Below, one piece after another: positions 39,499 to 49,963 of a stretch of DNA of 64,000 nucleotides; the stretch's first letter is position 1; every line of letters starts with the position of its first letter. Both the position numbers and the translations under genes were made by a program. Below the pieces are notes generated by a model. That model saw only the letters and a program-made list of their open reading frames with translations, searched no databases and was not told where the DNA came from. Location of the stretch: NCBI RefSeq assembly GCF_000328475.2, contig NC_026487.1, forward strand, positions 620,001 through 684,000, given 5' to 3'. The stretch comes from Mycosarcoma maydis (Eukaryota; Basidiomycota; Ustilaginomycetes; Ustilaginales).

Positions 39499-42249
39499 TT
39501 AAAACTCGATCAAAGGCGATTCCGTGGCGGCTGCATCTGCATTTGCATTTGCATTTGCATTTGCATTTGCACTTGCACTTGTCACGCCTGTCCCCGCTGG
39601 GTTTTGCCACATGCCTGCTGACGACGGTGCATTGGTGTAGGGACTAGCCATCGGCGACGTTGCTTCGGCTGCATTGCGATCCGGTCCAAATCCATTGTCG
39701 GGATGAGGTGCTACGGGGAACAGAGGCAGGTAGCTTGTATCAGCTTTGACAGGCGCTTGCTGCTGATGGTAGCTTTGCTGTTGACGTTGGTGCTGCACAT
39801 CGGTTCCTGTGGCTGTGCGTTCAAGTGCACCCTCTGTTAAGGCCGGTGTAGGCACCGCACTCCATCCGTTGCGGCTCGAGATGGACGCGTCTTCCGGCAG
39901 ATGCGACGTAGAAATCGATTCGTTGCCCTTTCCATCATTGATGACTTGCGACTTGTCAGCCGGCACCACCGTGGAAACATTGGACGGTGCCCCGCCCATG
40001 ATACCCTGGGTACGCACAGAAAGCGTATCCGGAGGTTGCGATGCCAGAGGTTCAGCCGACGACATGCTAGCTGCTCCGTTGGTTTGAGCGTAGGCGGGCG
40101 CTGTCGTGTGTGCAACACTGTTGGCCTGTGTATGCGATGCATGGTCGATTGTTGCGCCTGAATAGTCATAAGCTGCGTACTGTGCCGTATTTGCAACTGT
40201 GCTTGTGGGTGAGAGCGCTTGGTTGGGGTCAGCGTAGACGGCATTGGCATGGTTGCTGACTGGATTGGGTGAAGCATACTGCTGATACTGCGGGTTAAGA
40301 TGCTGCTGCTGCTGTTGTTTCTGTTGCTGTTTCTGTTGCTGTTTCTGTTGCTGTTGTTGTTGCTGTTGCTGTTGCTGTTGTTGTTGCTGTTGTTGTTGTT
40401 GTTGCGCTGAGTGTTGTGGGGGTGGTTGATCGCGTGCGTATTGGGGCTGAGCTGCGTGGGGTGCGTAGGGCTGTTGGGTTGGCTGATACGGCGGCTGTTC
40501 GTACTGTGGGGGCTGAGTTTGAGGCTGAGGCTGAAGCTGCTGCTGCTGCTGAGGGAGCCACGGAGCAGGAGTACCCGAATAATCTGAAAGAGGACCAGCG
40601 TGAGATTGCGGCGTCTGAAGATAGAGAGACGAAGGTCCAGCCTGTTGGGCGGCATAAGCAGATTCGTGCAGTGGAATCGACGGCTGGTAGCCATAGCCAT
40701 AGCCCTGATGAGAAGCAGCGGGGTAGGTGGCTTGCGCATAGCCATGAGGAGCGTAGGCTTGAGCGGGACGTGTCATTTGTGCATCGAGCAAACGGTCATA
40801 CAGGTGCACCGCCTCGGTGAGCTTATCGTGCATCGAGACCAGCACATTGTGGCGTCGATGACCTTCTTCGAGGTTGCGCGCCATACGAGGCCTTGCAGAC
40901 GATGCTTTTTCGTACATGGCCTGCACCGACGCGGGCAGAGGTGCTCCCACCATGCCGGTGCGCTGGTTGTGCGCCTGCTGTGCTTGCACCGTCTGGGAGA
41001 AGGTGAGGATGTTGTCGACGTCTTGCGGCGCTAGGTCGAGCGAGGGTGGTAAGGGCAGATGTGAGTTTGCAGACTGGCTGGCATCGGTCGCCGAAGTGGG
41101 TGCAGGGCCAGCTGTGTCGTTGAGACCGAAGGGAGCACTCGGTTGCGGAGGCGCCCAGTCTCTCAGGCTGGCAGCGATGGCAGCAGCGAGGTCAGGATCA
41201 TTGTCTGCATCGGTGCCTTCGAGCACGCGGCCATTGGGAGGCTTGTGTGCACTCAAAGTGGCAGCAGAGGGCTGACTTGGTGTTGCAAAAGAGGTGGGAC
41301 GAGAGCGCTGCGGTGCAGTTTCAGCCGAAGCCTCGAGAGACAGCTTGATGGCGAGCGCAATGTCGTCCTCCTCCTTTTGGCGGGCGCTGCGCTTTGACTT
41401 GGCACCGAGGGTTGCGGAGCGGTGGTGGGATGAGGAGGACGACGCACCGCGGCCAGAAGGGACATGTTTACTGGAGGAGGTGGAAGGAGAAGAAGAGCTG
41501 GCGCTCTTGGACCGCGAGAGCTTGAGTGCGTTCTTGGGAGGACCTTTTCGAGCGTAGCAGCCATCGCAGACGCGTACATCTTGACCGATGCCGAACCAGG
41601 AAAGCGCCATGTTGTGGCTGGAGCACTGCTGACAAAAAACGTTGCCACAGTTGCGGCAGTGGTGCTTGCGGTTGAAGGTGGTGAATGCGGTACGGCATCG
41701 CATACAGACATCGCCGTCGACCCACTCGGGTGCGGTGAGCGTTTCGACGAGAGCGGCGGCGACAGCTGCGGCGTTAGGGTCAAGGGGGGGAAAGTCAAAT
41801 TGGTCGTCGCTCTTGAGCTGTTGGTAAATGTCGGTGATGTAGCTCATGTGTGCTGGCTTTGCCTGCGCGATCTGTGACCAGTTCTGGATGAGGCCGAGCG
41901 CCTTGTTTTTGACGTCGTTGTTGACGCCAGCTGGATTACGAAGGACGGAGAGGAGGTTGTCCATGAACTCGCGCGATGCCACTTGTTGGAGGAAATGATC
42001 GCCACCGTTCTTGATGCAGATGTCGGTGAGACCAAGCGCGAGGAGGACGACGTTGGGGTTCTTGTGGCTAAGGCGACGCTTAAGCACCTGCATGGCCTGT
42101 TTGGCAGGGACCTGCTTGGCTCGCACCTGGTCACAAATCTCGAGGTTGAGCGCAATGTCTTCTGAGCCTACGGGGAGCATTTCGGACGTGGCCTTTTCGA
42201 CCTGCTCGGTGAAGGCATCTGCGCCCCACGCTGACCAGAGCGCCGACAT
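39499..42249 (-). CDS. VPS27: ESCRT-0 subunit Vps27/Hrs
   Basis: Binds ubiquitinated cargo on endosomes and recruits ESCRT-I for sorting into multivesicular bodies. The protein is 916 residues. Order: VHS domain (about 5-145); FYVE zinc finger (174-236) with WVDGDVC, RKHHCRNCG (195-202) and VRVCDGC, the PI3P-binding pattern; two ubiquitin-interacting motifs at about 294-309 (EEDDIALAIKLSLEA) and 351-365 (DPDLAAAIAASLRD); a PSAP motif at 370-373, as expected for binding ESCRT-I; a helical part near 470-510; a long Gln/Pro/Tyr-rich tail with a polyglutamine tract; and a C-terminal ESPLIEF resembling a clathrin box. Start ATG 42249 has A at -3. No introns. The tail also holds an Asn-Ala repeat from GCATTT hexamers (39541-39570 region). 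Confidence 0.96.
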   Translation of the reverse strand: MSALWSAWGADAFTEQVEKATSEMLPVGSEDIALNLEICDQVRAKQVPAKQAMQVLKRRLSHKNPNVVLLALGLTDICIKNGGDHFLQQVASREFMDNLLSVLRNPAGVNNDVKNKALGLIQNWSQIAQAKPAHMSYITDIYQQLKSDDQFDFPPLDPNAAAVAAALVETLTAPEWVDGDVCMRCRTAFTTFNRKHHCRNCGNVFCQQCSSHNMALSWFGIGQDVRVCDGCYARKGPPKNALKLSRSKSASSSSPSTSSSKHVPSGRGASSSSSHHRSATLGAKSKRSARQKEEDDIALAIKLSLEASAETAPQRSRPTSFATPSQPSAATLSAHKPPNGRVLEGTDADNDPDLAAAIAASLRDWAPPQPSAPFGLNDTAGPAPTSATDASQSANSHLPLPPSLDLAPQDVDNILTFSQTVQAQQAHNQRTGMVGAPLPASVQAMYEKASSARPRMARNLEEGHRRHNVLVSMHDKLTEAVHLYDRLLDAQMTRPAQAYAPHGYAQATYPAASHQGYGYGYQPSIPLHESAYAAQQAGPSSLYLQTPQSHAGPLSDYSGTPAPWLPQQQQQLQPQPQTQPPQYEQPPYQPTQQPYAPHAAQPQYARDQPPPQHSAQQQQQQQQQQQQQQQQQQQQKQQQKQQQKQQQQQHLNPQYQQYASPNPVSNHANAVYADPNQALSPTSTVANTAQYAAYDYSGATIDHASHTQANSVAHTTAPAYAQTNGAASMSSAEPLASQPPDTLSVRTQGIMGGAPSNVSTVVPADKSQVINDGKGNESISTSHLPEDASISSRNGWSAVPTPALTEGALERTATGTDVQHQRQQQSYHQQQAPVKADTSYLPLFPVAPHPDNGFGPDRNAAEATSPMASPYTNAPSSAGMWQNPAGTGVTSASANANANANANADAAATESPLIEF
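39536..39575. repeat. coding GCATTT hexamer repeat (Asn-Ala) in VPS27
   Basis: Five to seven GCATTT/GCACTT hexamers encode an alternating Ala-Asn run near the VPS27 C-terminus. Length variation would stay in frame. Confidence 0.85.
40300..40410. repeat. coding CAG/CAA polyglutamine tract in VPS27
   Basis: On the minus strand a mixed CAA/CAG run encodes about 20 glutamines, then Gln runs broken by single lysines, ending with HLN. Mixed codons make it less unstable than pure CAG. Confidence 0.9.
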
Positions 42250-42856
42250 TGTACACGATGCCAGTTGAACGGATGCGGGTCACAGGACAAGCACAGCTCG
42301 GTGGAGGACGGCTTGCGTCGAGCACCGTCACGTAGCAATCCACGCCGCAATCCACGGAGCAATCGGCGTAGCAATCGGCGTGAGCGTGAAGGGATGATTC
42401 AAGGAATCGCAGCGCTGTTATGAAAGGCGGATGATACCCAAGAGCCAGAGACTTGGGACAATCGCGAATGATGGACAAGGACGACGAGATAGGAGATGTA
42501 GTTGGGTCGAATCACGAATGGGCCATTCGAGGCACGAGGGTCTCGCTTGCGTCGTAGCGTGTGAGTGCGGTGAGCGTATTTTGCTGCGACTCTCTGTACT
42601 CCTCGTGACTGCGTGCTTTGGGTGTAGTGATTACTGAGCCACAGCTGTGCACTGACGCAAGCTTTGACTGAGTTGCAGCTTAGGCTTGCCCGTGCCTCGT
42701 GCCTCGTGCTTTACGCTTGGTTTTTGCAACTCTCGACTTGGGCATCGCCGCTACGACGGCGCACACGACTGAGCACCGCGCACCACGCACTCGAAATGGC
42801 AGTGTTATACAACAGGAGTTAACATTGTTTTTCAAGCCGTGAGCACCATCGCAACC

Positions 42857-42925
42857 ATGAACGGGCCTGCTGTCGTGATATTCGTGATATTCGTGATATT
42901 CGTGATTCGTGATTCACAATCGTGA
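42857..42925 (+). CDS. candidate 22-codon small ORF, MNGP start, VIF repeats
   Basis: ATG in the strong context GCAACCATGA opens a 22-codon frame beginning MNGPAV, with VIF three times because the frame runs through the CGTGATATT 9-base repeat, and stopping at TGA 42923-42925. Expression is unproven. A similarly starting ORF lies 340 bases downstream. Confidence 0.2.
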   Translation: MNGPAVVIFVIFVIFVIRDSQS

Positions 42926-42934
42926 ATCGTGAAT
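42874..42934. repeat. CGTGATATT (x3) block merging into CGTGATT (x2) and CGTGAAT (x2)
   Basis: Three perfect 9-base units at 42874-42900, then two CGTGATT units (42901-42914), a short CACAAT linker and two CGTGAAT units (42921-42934). The 9-base unit equals the 7-base unit with an extra AT, so the block records a change of repeat length. Confidence 0.93.
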
Positions 42935-43122
42935 TTCACTCGTGACTTCGATCACGTCGGATCGTGAATTGATTTTTATTATGAAACCTATTTTGGTGTT
43001 CGACCAAACACTCTCACTTGTTTGCACGTCGCACGTTAGAAGGATTCGTGACTAAAAAGTAATCCTTCCCTGACGTGTGATATTCACGAATCGCGTGAAT
43101 GGGCAGAATTTTGCAATTTCCA

Positions 43123-43178
43123 AGTAGTAAGCAGCAAGCAGCGAGCAGCGAGCAGCAAGCAGTAAGAAGCAAGCGACG
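43123..43178. repeat. period-7 AGCAGCR array, 8 units
   Basis: Eight consecutive 7-base units: AGTAGTA, AGCAGCA, AGCAGCG, AGCAGCG, AGCAGCA, AGCAGTA, AGAAGCA, AGCGACG. The unit is unrelated to GTGAATC but has the same period. Confidence 0.85.
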
Positions 43179-43198
43179 AGAAAGAGAGCCAAGCAACC

Positions 43199-43405
43199 AT
43201 GAACGGCCCACTTCACAGTCACGAGTCTAATCCTATCAAGAATCTGCTCAGCCTTAGACTCTCTCGTATTTGGTCACAGCGCGCGCGCACTCGCACTCGC
43301 ACTCGCACCCGATTCGTGATCAAGTCAGTTGACGCGCGCTGTGGTGCCTCTCTGTCGATTCGTGATTTTCTCTTCCTCTTTTGTGCTGCGAATCTTCACG
43401 CTTGA
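43199..43405 (+). CDS. candidate 68-codon small ORF upstream of RPB1, MNGP start
   Basis: ATG in the context GCAACCATGA begins MNGPLHSHESNP and runs 68 codons to TGA at 43403-43405. A short Arg-Thr alternation comes from a CGCACT hexamer run near 43290. It may be an upstream ORF in the RPB1 transcript, an independent small gene, or chance. The protein matches nothing I recognise. Confidence 0.25.
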   Translation: MNGPLHSHESNPIKNLLSLRLSRIWSQRARTRTRTRTRFVIKSVDARCGASLSIRDFLFLFCAANLHA

Positions 43406-43549
43406 CGGTTTCAAGCGGCGCTGCGTCGCGCGCGCTCTGGTCGCTCTTCTCGTCGTCGTCGTCGTCGTCTTCTTCTTTGTCGTCCGACCGTCTTTTGCGC
43501 CCTCTGTCTCGTCGTCGTCATCACCCTTTCGCCACCATCACCATCATCT

Positions 43550-43579
43550 CATCCTCATCCTCATCCTCATCCTCATCCT
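43550..43579. repeat. CATCCT hexamer repeat, 5 copies
   Basis: Five perfect units inside the pyrimidine-rich sequence before RPB1, flanked by CATCAT runs. Confidence 0.93.
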
Positions 43580-44331
43580 CTTTCATCATACATACATTGC
43601 ATCTCTTTCTGTCGGCCCTCGTTCTTCTTGCATCCGCCGTCTCCAGTCACCATCGCAATCCAACAGGGACATCCAATCCGATCGTTCCACCCTCGCTTGC
43701 GCTGCATTCGCTCGTTTCTCTTGCCTTTACTCTACCAATCTTGCGCATCGACAACTTCATCTCCTTCTTCCAACACATCACCAACTTCTTCTCGAGCTTG
43801 TCTTGACTCGCTTTGTCACAAGGCACTGTTTCTTCTGCCTCATCTTCAGCTGCCATCCCTGCGCCTCTCTTATCGACCGCGTTCTCCTCCAGCTTTGCTT
43901 TTCGTCGTGCGACCTTTCTCCTACATGCTCATCATCTGACCCTCACAACTTTTTCGTCGTGGTCATCCGCATTTCATCTGCGTCGACGGCTTGGCAACCG
44001 CTTCCTCTTGGTCGCACCCTCTCGCCTCGTTCGTCTCCTCGCCCCCCTACAGCCCAGCCCTGCCCAGCCTAGGCCAGCTCGTCTGAATAACTTCCAAATC
44101 CAAAAACATCTTGATCATCTCATCTCGGCATTCCAACTTGCACATTGCCTCTACAACTTCGCACAAACGCTCAAGCAGCTCCTTTTTCAGTCCGACCCAC
44201 ACCCCCGACTCAGAGGCGGCGTCGTCAGCTCTGACAACTCAGCCCTGATTCGTCAGGCTTCCGCTTCACCACCCTCACTGTGCTCTCTTCGCTTCTACCT
44301 CCAGAGCGACCCCTTCCTCATCTGATTCACT

Positions 44332-47300
44332 ATGAGCGCTCAGGCAGGTCAATCTTTCGCTCACTCGACTGCACCCATCCGCCCCGTGCGCGAGGTGCAG
44401 TTCGGTATTCTGAGTCCCGAAGAGATTGTAGGTACCTTGCACGCTTCTTACTTCCATCCCATTCCGTCGTCTCGGCTGCGTCCCTGCGCTCTCTTCCGAG
44501 TCGTTTACCATTTATGCCACACGGCGACCGCCATGCCATAACATGCCATGCCATGCCATGCCATGCCATGCCATAAAAATGCCATGCGTACAGACCACCG
44601 AATCCCAACTCGTTGCGCAATGCTGACCAATCTGGATCCGTCCCGCTTTGTTCGTTTGCTCTCGCGATGCTGGTTTCTCCTGGCCTTCTCTTACGCGCTT
44701 CCCTCTTGCCTCCTTCTTCCATCCACCACCACAGCGAGCCATTTCGGTGTGCAAAGTCGAGATCCCCGAAATCAAAGATGAAGCTGGAAAGCCAAGGATC
44801 GGCGGCCTCTCGGATCCGCGCCTCGGTACGCTCGATAGGAATTACAAGTGTCAGACCTGCGGTGAAGGCCACCAAGAGTGTCCAGGCCATTTCGGTCACA
44901 TTGACCTTGCCAAACCCGTCTTTCACATTGGCTACCTCGGCAAGGTCAAAAAAATCCTCGAGTGCGTCTGCTTCCACTGCGGTAAGCTCAAGGCCGACAC
45001 CGTCACAGATCCCGTCTTTGACCAAATCGTTAAGGCCACCCGCGGCAGCAAAAAGCGTCGCTTCCAGCGCGTTTGGGAGTACTGCTCCAAGAAGATGATC
45101 TGCGAAGCTGACGATCCCAAGGATGAAGACGAGATGGGCTTTGACGAGCAGAACAAGCCCGGTCACGGTGGATGCGGTCGTGTACAGCCCAACATTCGTC
45201 GCGAGGGCCTCAAATTGTTCACCCAGTGGAAAAAGGGCAAGGGCGAGGACGAGGACGGCGAGGAGAACGCCATCGCTCAAGCCGAAAAGCGACCCCTGCC
45301 CGCTTCCGAAGCACACACCATCCTAAAAAAGATGTCGAGTCATGACATTGCCGTTCTTGGTCTGTCCGAAGAAAACGCCCGCCCCGACTGGATGGTCCTC
45401 ACCGTACTTCCCGTCCCGCCACCGCCCGTCCGTCCCTCGGTGCAAGATGGAGGCGAGGACGATTTGACATACAAGCTCGCCGATGTCATCCGTGCCAACG
45501 CTACACTCAAAAAAATGGAACAAGAAGGAACTCCGGCGCACATCTTGGCCGACTTTGAGCAGCTTCTCCAGTTCCACTGCGCCACCTTTATGGACAACGA
45601 CATTGCTGGCCAGCCTCAGGCGATGCAGTCGAGCGGCAGACCCATCAAGTCGATCCGCGCGCGTCTAAAGGGAAAGGAGGGTCGACTGCGTGGAAACCTG
45701 ATGGGTAAACGTGTCAACTTTTCGGCACGAACCGTCATCACTGGTGACCCGCTTCTGGAGCTCGACGAGGTCGGTGTACCCAAGTCGATCGCCCGCAATC
45801 TCACCTATCCCGAGCGTGTCACTCCTTACAACAGGGCCTGGCTCTCCGAATTGGTGCGTAACGGTCCCAACGACTATCCTGGTGCCAAGTACGTCATCCG
45901 CGACACAGGCGAGCGCATCGACCTCAAGTACAACCGACGCAGCGACATGGCGCTACAGCCCGGTTGGATCGTCGAGCGCCACCTCAAGGATGGAGATTAC
46001 ATCCTCTTCAACCGTCAGCCATCTTTGCACAAGATGTCAATGATGTCGCATCGCATCAAGCTCATGGACTACTCCACCTTCCGTCTCAACCTCAGTGTCA
46101 CGCCTCCCTACAACGCCGACTTTGACGGTGACGAGATGAACTTGCACGTGCCACAGAGTGAAGAGACCCGTGCCGAGCTCTCGCAGATCGCCTGGGTCCC
46201 GCGCCAGATTGTCTCGCCTCAGGCCAACAAGCCCGTCATGGGCATTGTGCAGGACACGCTCTGCGGTATCCGCAAGTTTTCCCTGCGAGACTGCCTCCTC
46301 GACTATCAACAGGTACAGCAGGTTCTGCTCTGGGTCGCCGATTGGGATGGCGTGGTGCCCATGCCGTGCATCCTCAAGCCCAAGCCGTACTGGTCCGGAA
46401 AGCAGATCCTGTCCATGTGCATCCCTAAAGGTATCAACGTCTTCTTGGACAAGGACAAGGGTCTGAAGAACAATTTCCTCAAAGACGACGGTGTCTATAT
46501 CGAAAATGGTGAGATCATGTACGGTGTCATCAACAAAAAAGTCGTCGGCGCCTCGGCCGGTGGTCTCATCCACATTATCTTCCGAGAAAAAGGTCCCGTC
46601 GTCTGCAAGCGCTTCTTCTCTGGTGTGCAGCGCGTCGTCAACTTCTGGCTTTTGCACAACGGTTTCTCCATCGGTATCGGAGACACGGTCGCCGACAAGG
46701 CCACCACAGACAGCATCAACCAGACCATCGCTGCCGCCAAGGCGGCCGTCATGGACTACATCAAGTATGCAAGGCACGACTGGCTCAAGGTCGAGGCTGG
46801 TATGACGTTGCGAGAGTCGTTCGAAGCCAACGTCAACCGTGTGCTCAACCAGGCGCGTGACGACGTCGGCAACCATGCCGAAACAAGCTTGCCCGACTTT
46901 AACAACGTTAAACAGATGGTGGTCTCTGGATCCAAGGGCTCCTTTATCAACATCTCGCAGATGTCAGCCTGTGTCGGCCAGCAGTCGGTCGAGGGTAAAC
47001 GTATTCCGTTCGGTTTCCGCCATCGCAGTCTGCCGCATTTCACCAAGGACGACTTCACTCCCGAGTCTCGCGGTTTCGTCGAAAACTCGTACCTCCGAGG
47101 TCTCACGGCTCAAGAGTTCTTCTTTCACGCCATGGCTGGTCGAGAAGGTCTCATTGATACAGCTGTCAAGACCGCCGAGACGGGTTACATTCAGCGTCGT
47201 TTGGTCAAGGCGCTTGAGGATGTGATGGTCTGCTACGACGGCACCGTCCGAAACTCTACCAACAACGTCATCCAGTTTGCCTACGGTGAAGACGGCATCG

Positions 47301-49963
47301 ACGGTGCCCAGGTCGAGACGCAGACGCTCTTGACACTGAAGCTCAACGATGCCGATTTCCGCCACATGTTCCGTGTCGACTTGCACGATGGCGGCTTCAA
47401 GAAGGGCACGCTTCGTCCCGGTCTCGGTGACTGGTCACAAGAGCTACAGGACCTCCTTGACGAGGAATTTGCCCAGCTCGAGTTCGACCGTAACCTGCTC
47501 CGTCACGAGATCTTCCAGTCCGATCAGGTGCAAGTTCGTCTGCCCATGAACGTGGCCCGTCTGGTGCTCAACGCGCAGCAGATCTTCCACGTCGACCCGC
47601 GAAAACCGACGGATCTCTCGCCCGCCGAGGTCATCATCGGCCTGCGCAATGTGCTTGACCGCCTGATTGTCATTCGCGGCGACGATCCTATCTCACGCGA
47701 GGCCCAGATGAACGCGACGCTGCTCTTCAAGATTCACCTGCGTTCTTACCTTTGCTCCAAGATGGTCATCGAGCAACACCACATCAACAAGGAGGCTTGG
47801 GAATGGATCCTTGGCGAGATTGAGGGCCAATTTGCCCGTTCGGTGGCCAACCCAGGTGAGATGTGCGGCACCCTGGCTGCACAGAGTATCGGAGAGCCCG
47901 CCACTCAGATGACGCTCAACACGTTCCACTATGCCGGTGTGTCGAGTAAGAACGTCACGCTCGGTGTGCCGCGTCTCAAGGAGATCATCAATTGTGCCGA
48001 AAACATCAAGACACCTTCGGTGACGGTCTACCTGACCGAGCAGTACAGCCAGTCACAGGAATCGGCCAAGGTGATCCAAACCGCGCTGGCGCACACGACC
48101 CTGCAAACGGTCACCTCGGCTGTCGAGGTCCACTACGACCCGGATCCGTCGGCTACTGTGATTGAAGAGGACAAGGATTTCGTCGAAGCCTTCTTTGCGA
48201 TTCCAGACGAGGAGGTCGAGGCGAGTCTGGAGCGTCAATCGCCGTGGCTCTTGCGACTGGAGCTCGACCGTGCCCAGATGCTCGACAAGAACCTCACCAT
48301 GGCTGATGTGGCTTCCAAGATCAGCGCCATGTTTGGACAGGATATCTTTGTGATGCATTCAGAAGATAACGCCGAAAACCTCATTCTGCGTATCCGTGTG
48401 GTCGACAATGACCCCGAGAAGGAGGCTCAGGGAGAAGAGGAGATCTTCCTCAAGAATCTTGCCTCGCAGATGCTGGCCGAGATCGACCTGAAAGGTATCA
48501 AGGGTATCAGGAAGGTCTACATTGTGCAACAAGACAACAAGACGCGGCGCGTCGACCCCATCACCGGTGATTGGCGCACCGTGTCCGAATGGGTGCTTGA
48601 GACCGACGGAAGCAACCTCGCCGAGGTGCTCGCGGTTGAAGGTGTTGACGCCATCCGAACCAGCTGCAACAACCCAGTCGAGGTGTTCCGCGTTTTTGGT
48701 ATCGAGGCTGCGCGAAACTCGCTGCTTCGGGAGACGCGTGCGGTCATCGAGTTTGACGGTTCGTACGTCAACTACCGTCACTTGGCGTTGCTCTGCGATA
48801 TCATGACGAGCCAGGGTGCCTTGATGGCCATCACTCGTCACGGTATCAACCGAACCAACCAGGGTGCTCTGATGCGCTGTACGTTCGAAGAGACTGTCGA
48901 ACTGTTGATCGAGGCAGCGTCGATGGGTGACGTCGACGACTGTAAGGGTGTTGCGCAGAATGTATTGCTGGGCCAGATGGCGCCCATGGGTACGGGCGCG
49001 TTCGACCTCAACTTGGATCTAGAAATGCTCAAAGACACCATTGTCAACCACGCGCTGCCGTACGACACGTTGCTGGCCTCTCGTTCCCTCGACGCGGCCG
49101 GTGGCAAGACACCAGGAGCCATGACACCGTACGATTCGAGCTCGCCAGCGTCGGACGATGCCTTCCGCGTGCACGAGCAGGCCATGTTCAGTCCACTTGC
49201 GCAGACGGGTGGCGACGAAGGAGGCTACAACGACTATCTGTTGTCCGGAACGAGTCCCATGCGCACGCCGTTGGGAGCACAGAGTCCTGCCGGATATGGG
49301 TTTTCGCCTGTCTCGCCTGGCTACGTGCCCACTTCGCCTGGTTATGCCACATCGCCTGCCGGCGCTCTGGGCGGCATGAGTCCGTGGACAGGCAACATGG
49401 GCGCCACTTCACCAGCCTACAGCCCCACTTCGCCGCGCATCTTTGGCGGAGCCACGAGTCCATCCTACTCGCCCACCTCGCCGAGCTACAGTCCGGCATC
49501 GCCCAACTACTCGCCTTCGAGTCCGGCAGGTGCAGGCTATTCGCCTTCGAGTCCAGCGGGTCGGTATGGTGCGGCGACGAGTCCTCAGTACTCGCCTGCT
49601 TCGCCCAAGTTTTCGCCGACGAGCCCCAACTACAGCCCTGCCAGTCCAGCGTACACGCCGACTTCGCCGGTGTACTCGCCGACGTCGCCTGCTATGGCGG
49701 GTCGAGGCGGTGGCAAGGGATTCAGTCCGACGTCGCCGGCTTACTCGCCGACGTCGCCGCAGTATTCGCCTGCTTCGCCTGCGTTCTCGCCCACTTCGCC
49801 ACAGTACTCGCCGGCGTCACCTCAGTACTCGCCGACATCGCCGCAGTATTCACCGACGAGTCCGGCGATGGGGATGGGCGGCGCGTCGGCGGGAGGTCCT
49901 GGAGCAGCTGCGGCATCACTGCGTCGCAGTCGCATGTCAAACAAGCCGGCTTGGCAGCGTTGA
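44332..49963 (+). CDS. RPB1: RNA polymerase II largest subunit (2 exons)
   Basis: The catalytic subunit of Pol II. Exon 1 is 44332-44427 (32 codons, ending SPEEI), exon 2 is 44735-49963, joined to give 1774 residues reading SPEEIRAISV as in the yeast protein. The clamp zinc site [17 protein letters not shown] is near 70-86. The active-site loop NADFDGD is at 492-498 with three aspartates. The C-terminal domain begins near residue 1555 and has about 19 recognisable heptads of the YSPTSPx type, broken by Gly/Ala/Arg-rich spacers, and ends with a basic tail. The start ATG has A at -3 and the first exon matches the family N-terminus, supporting the intron. The leader is long and pyrimidine-rich. 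It is convergent with the RhoGAP gene. Identification is firm. Confidence 0.97.
44428..44734 (+). other. intron of RPB1, containing a CATGC repeat
   Basis: A 307-base intron with donor GTAGGT at 44428 and acceptor CCACAG ending at 44734. Removing it restores the conserved SPEEIRAISV. It holds (CATGC)6 at 44542-44571. Confidence 0.9.
44542..44571. repeat. (CATGC)6 pentamer repeat in the RPB1 intron
   Basis: Six perfect CATGC units, with related ATGCC copies just outside on both sides. It lies inside the intron and so does not affect the protein. Confidence 0.95.

Larger units (their letters stand above)
42250..44331. promoter_or_regulatory. divergent VPS27/RPB1 interval with repeats and a long pyrimidine leader
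   Basis: 2.08 kb between start codons. It holds a 9-base/7-base repeat block (42874-42934), a 7-base AGCAGCR array (43123-43178), two small ORFs that share a 14-base start context (42857 and 43199), a CATCCT hexamer run (43550-43579), and from about 43440 on a strongly pyrimidine-rich sense strand leading into RPB1. Open frames in that last part (several frames at once) are an effect of its composition. Confidence 0.6.

Noticed and set aside
43329..44072. Long Ser/Leu/His-rich frames before RPB1
   Set aside because: Several frames are open simultaneously in strongly pyrimidine-rich sequence, so this is a composition effect.
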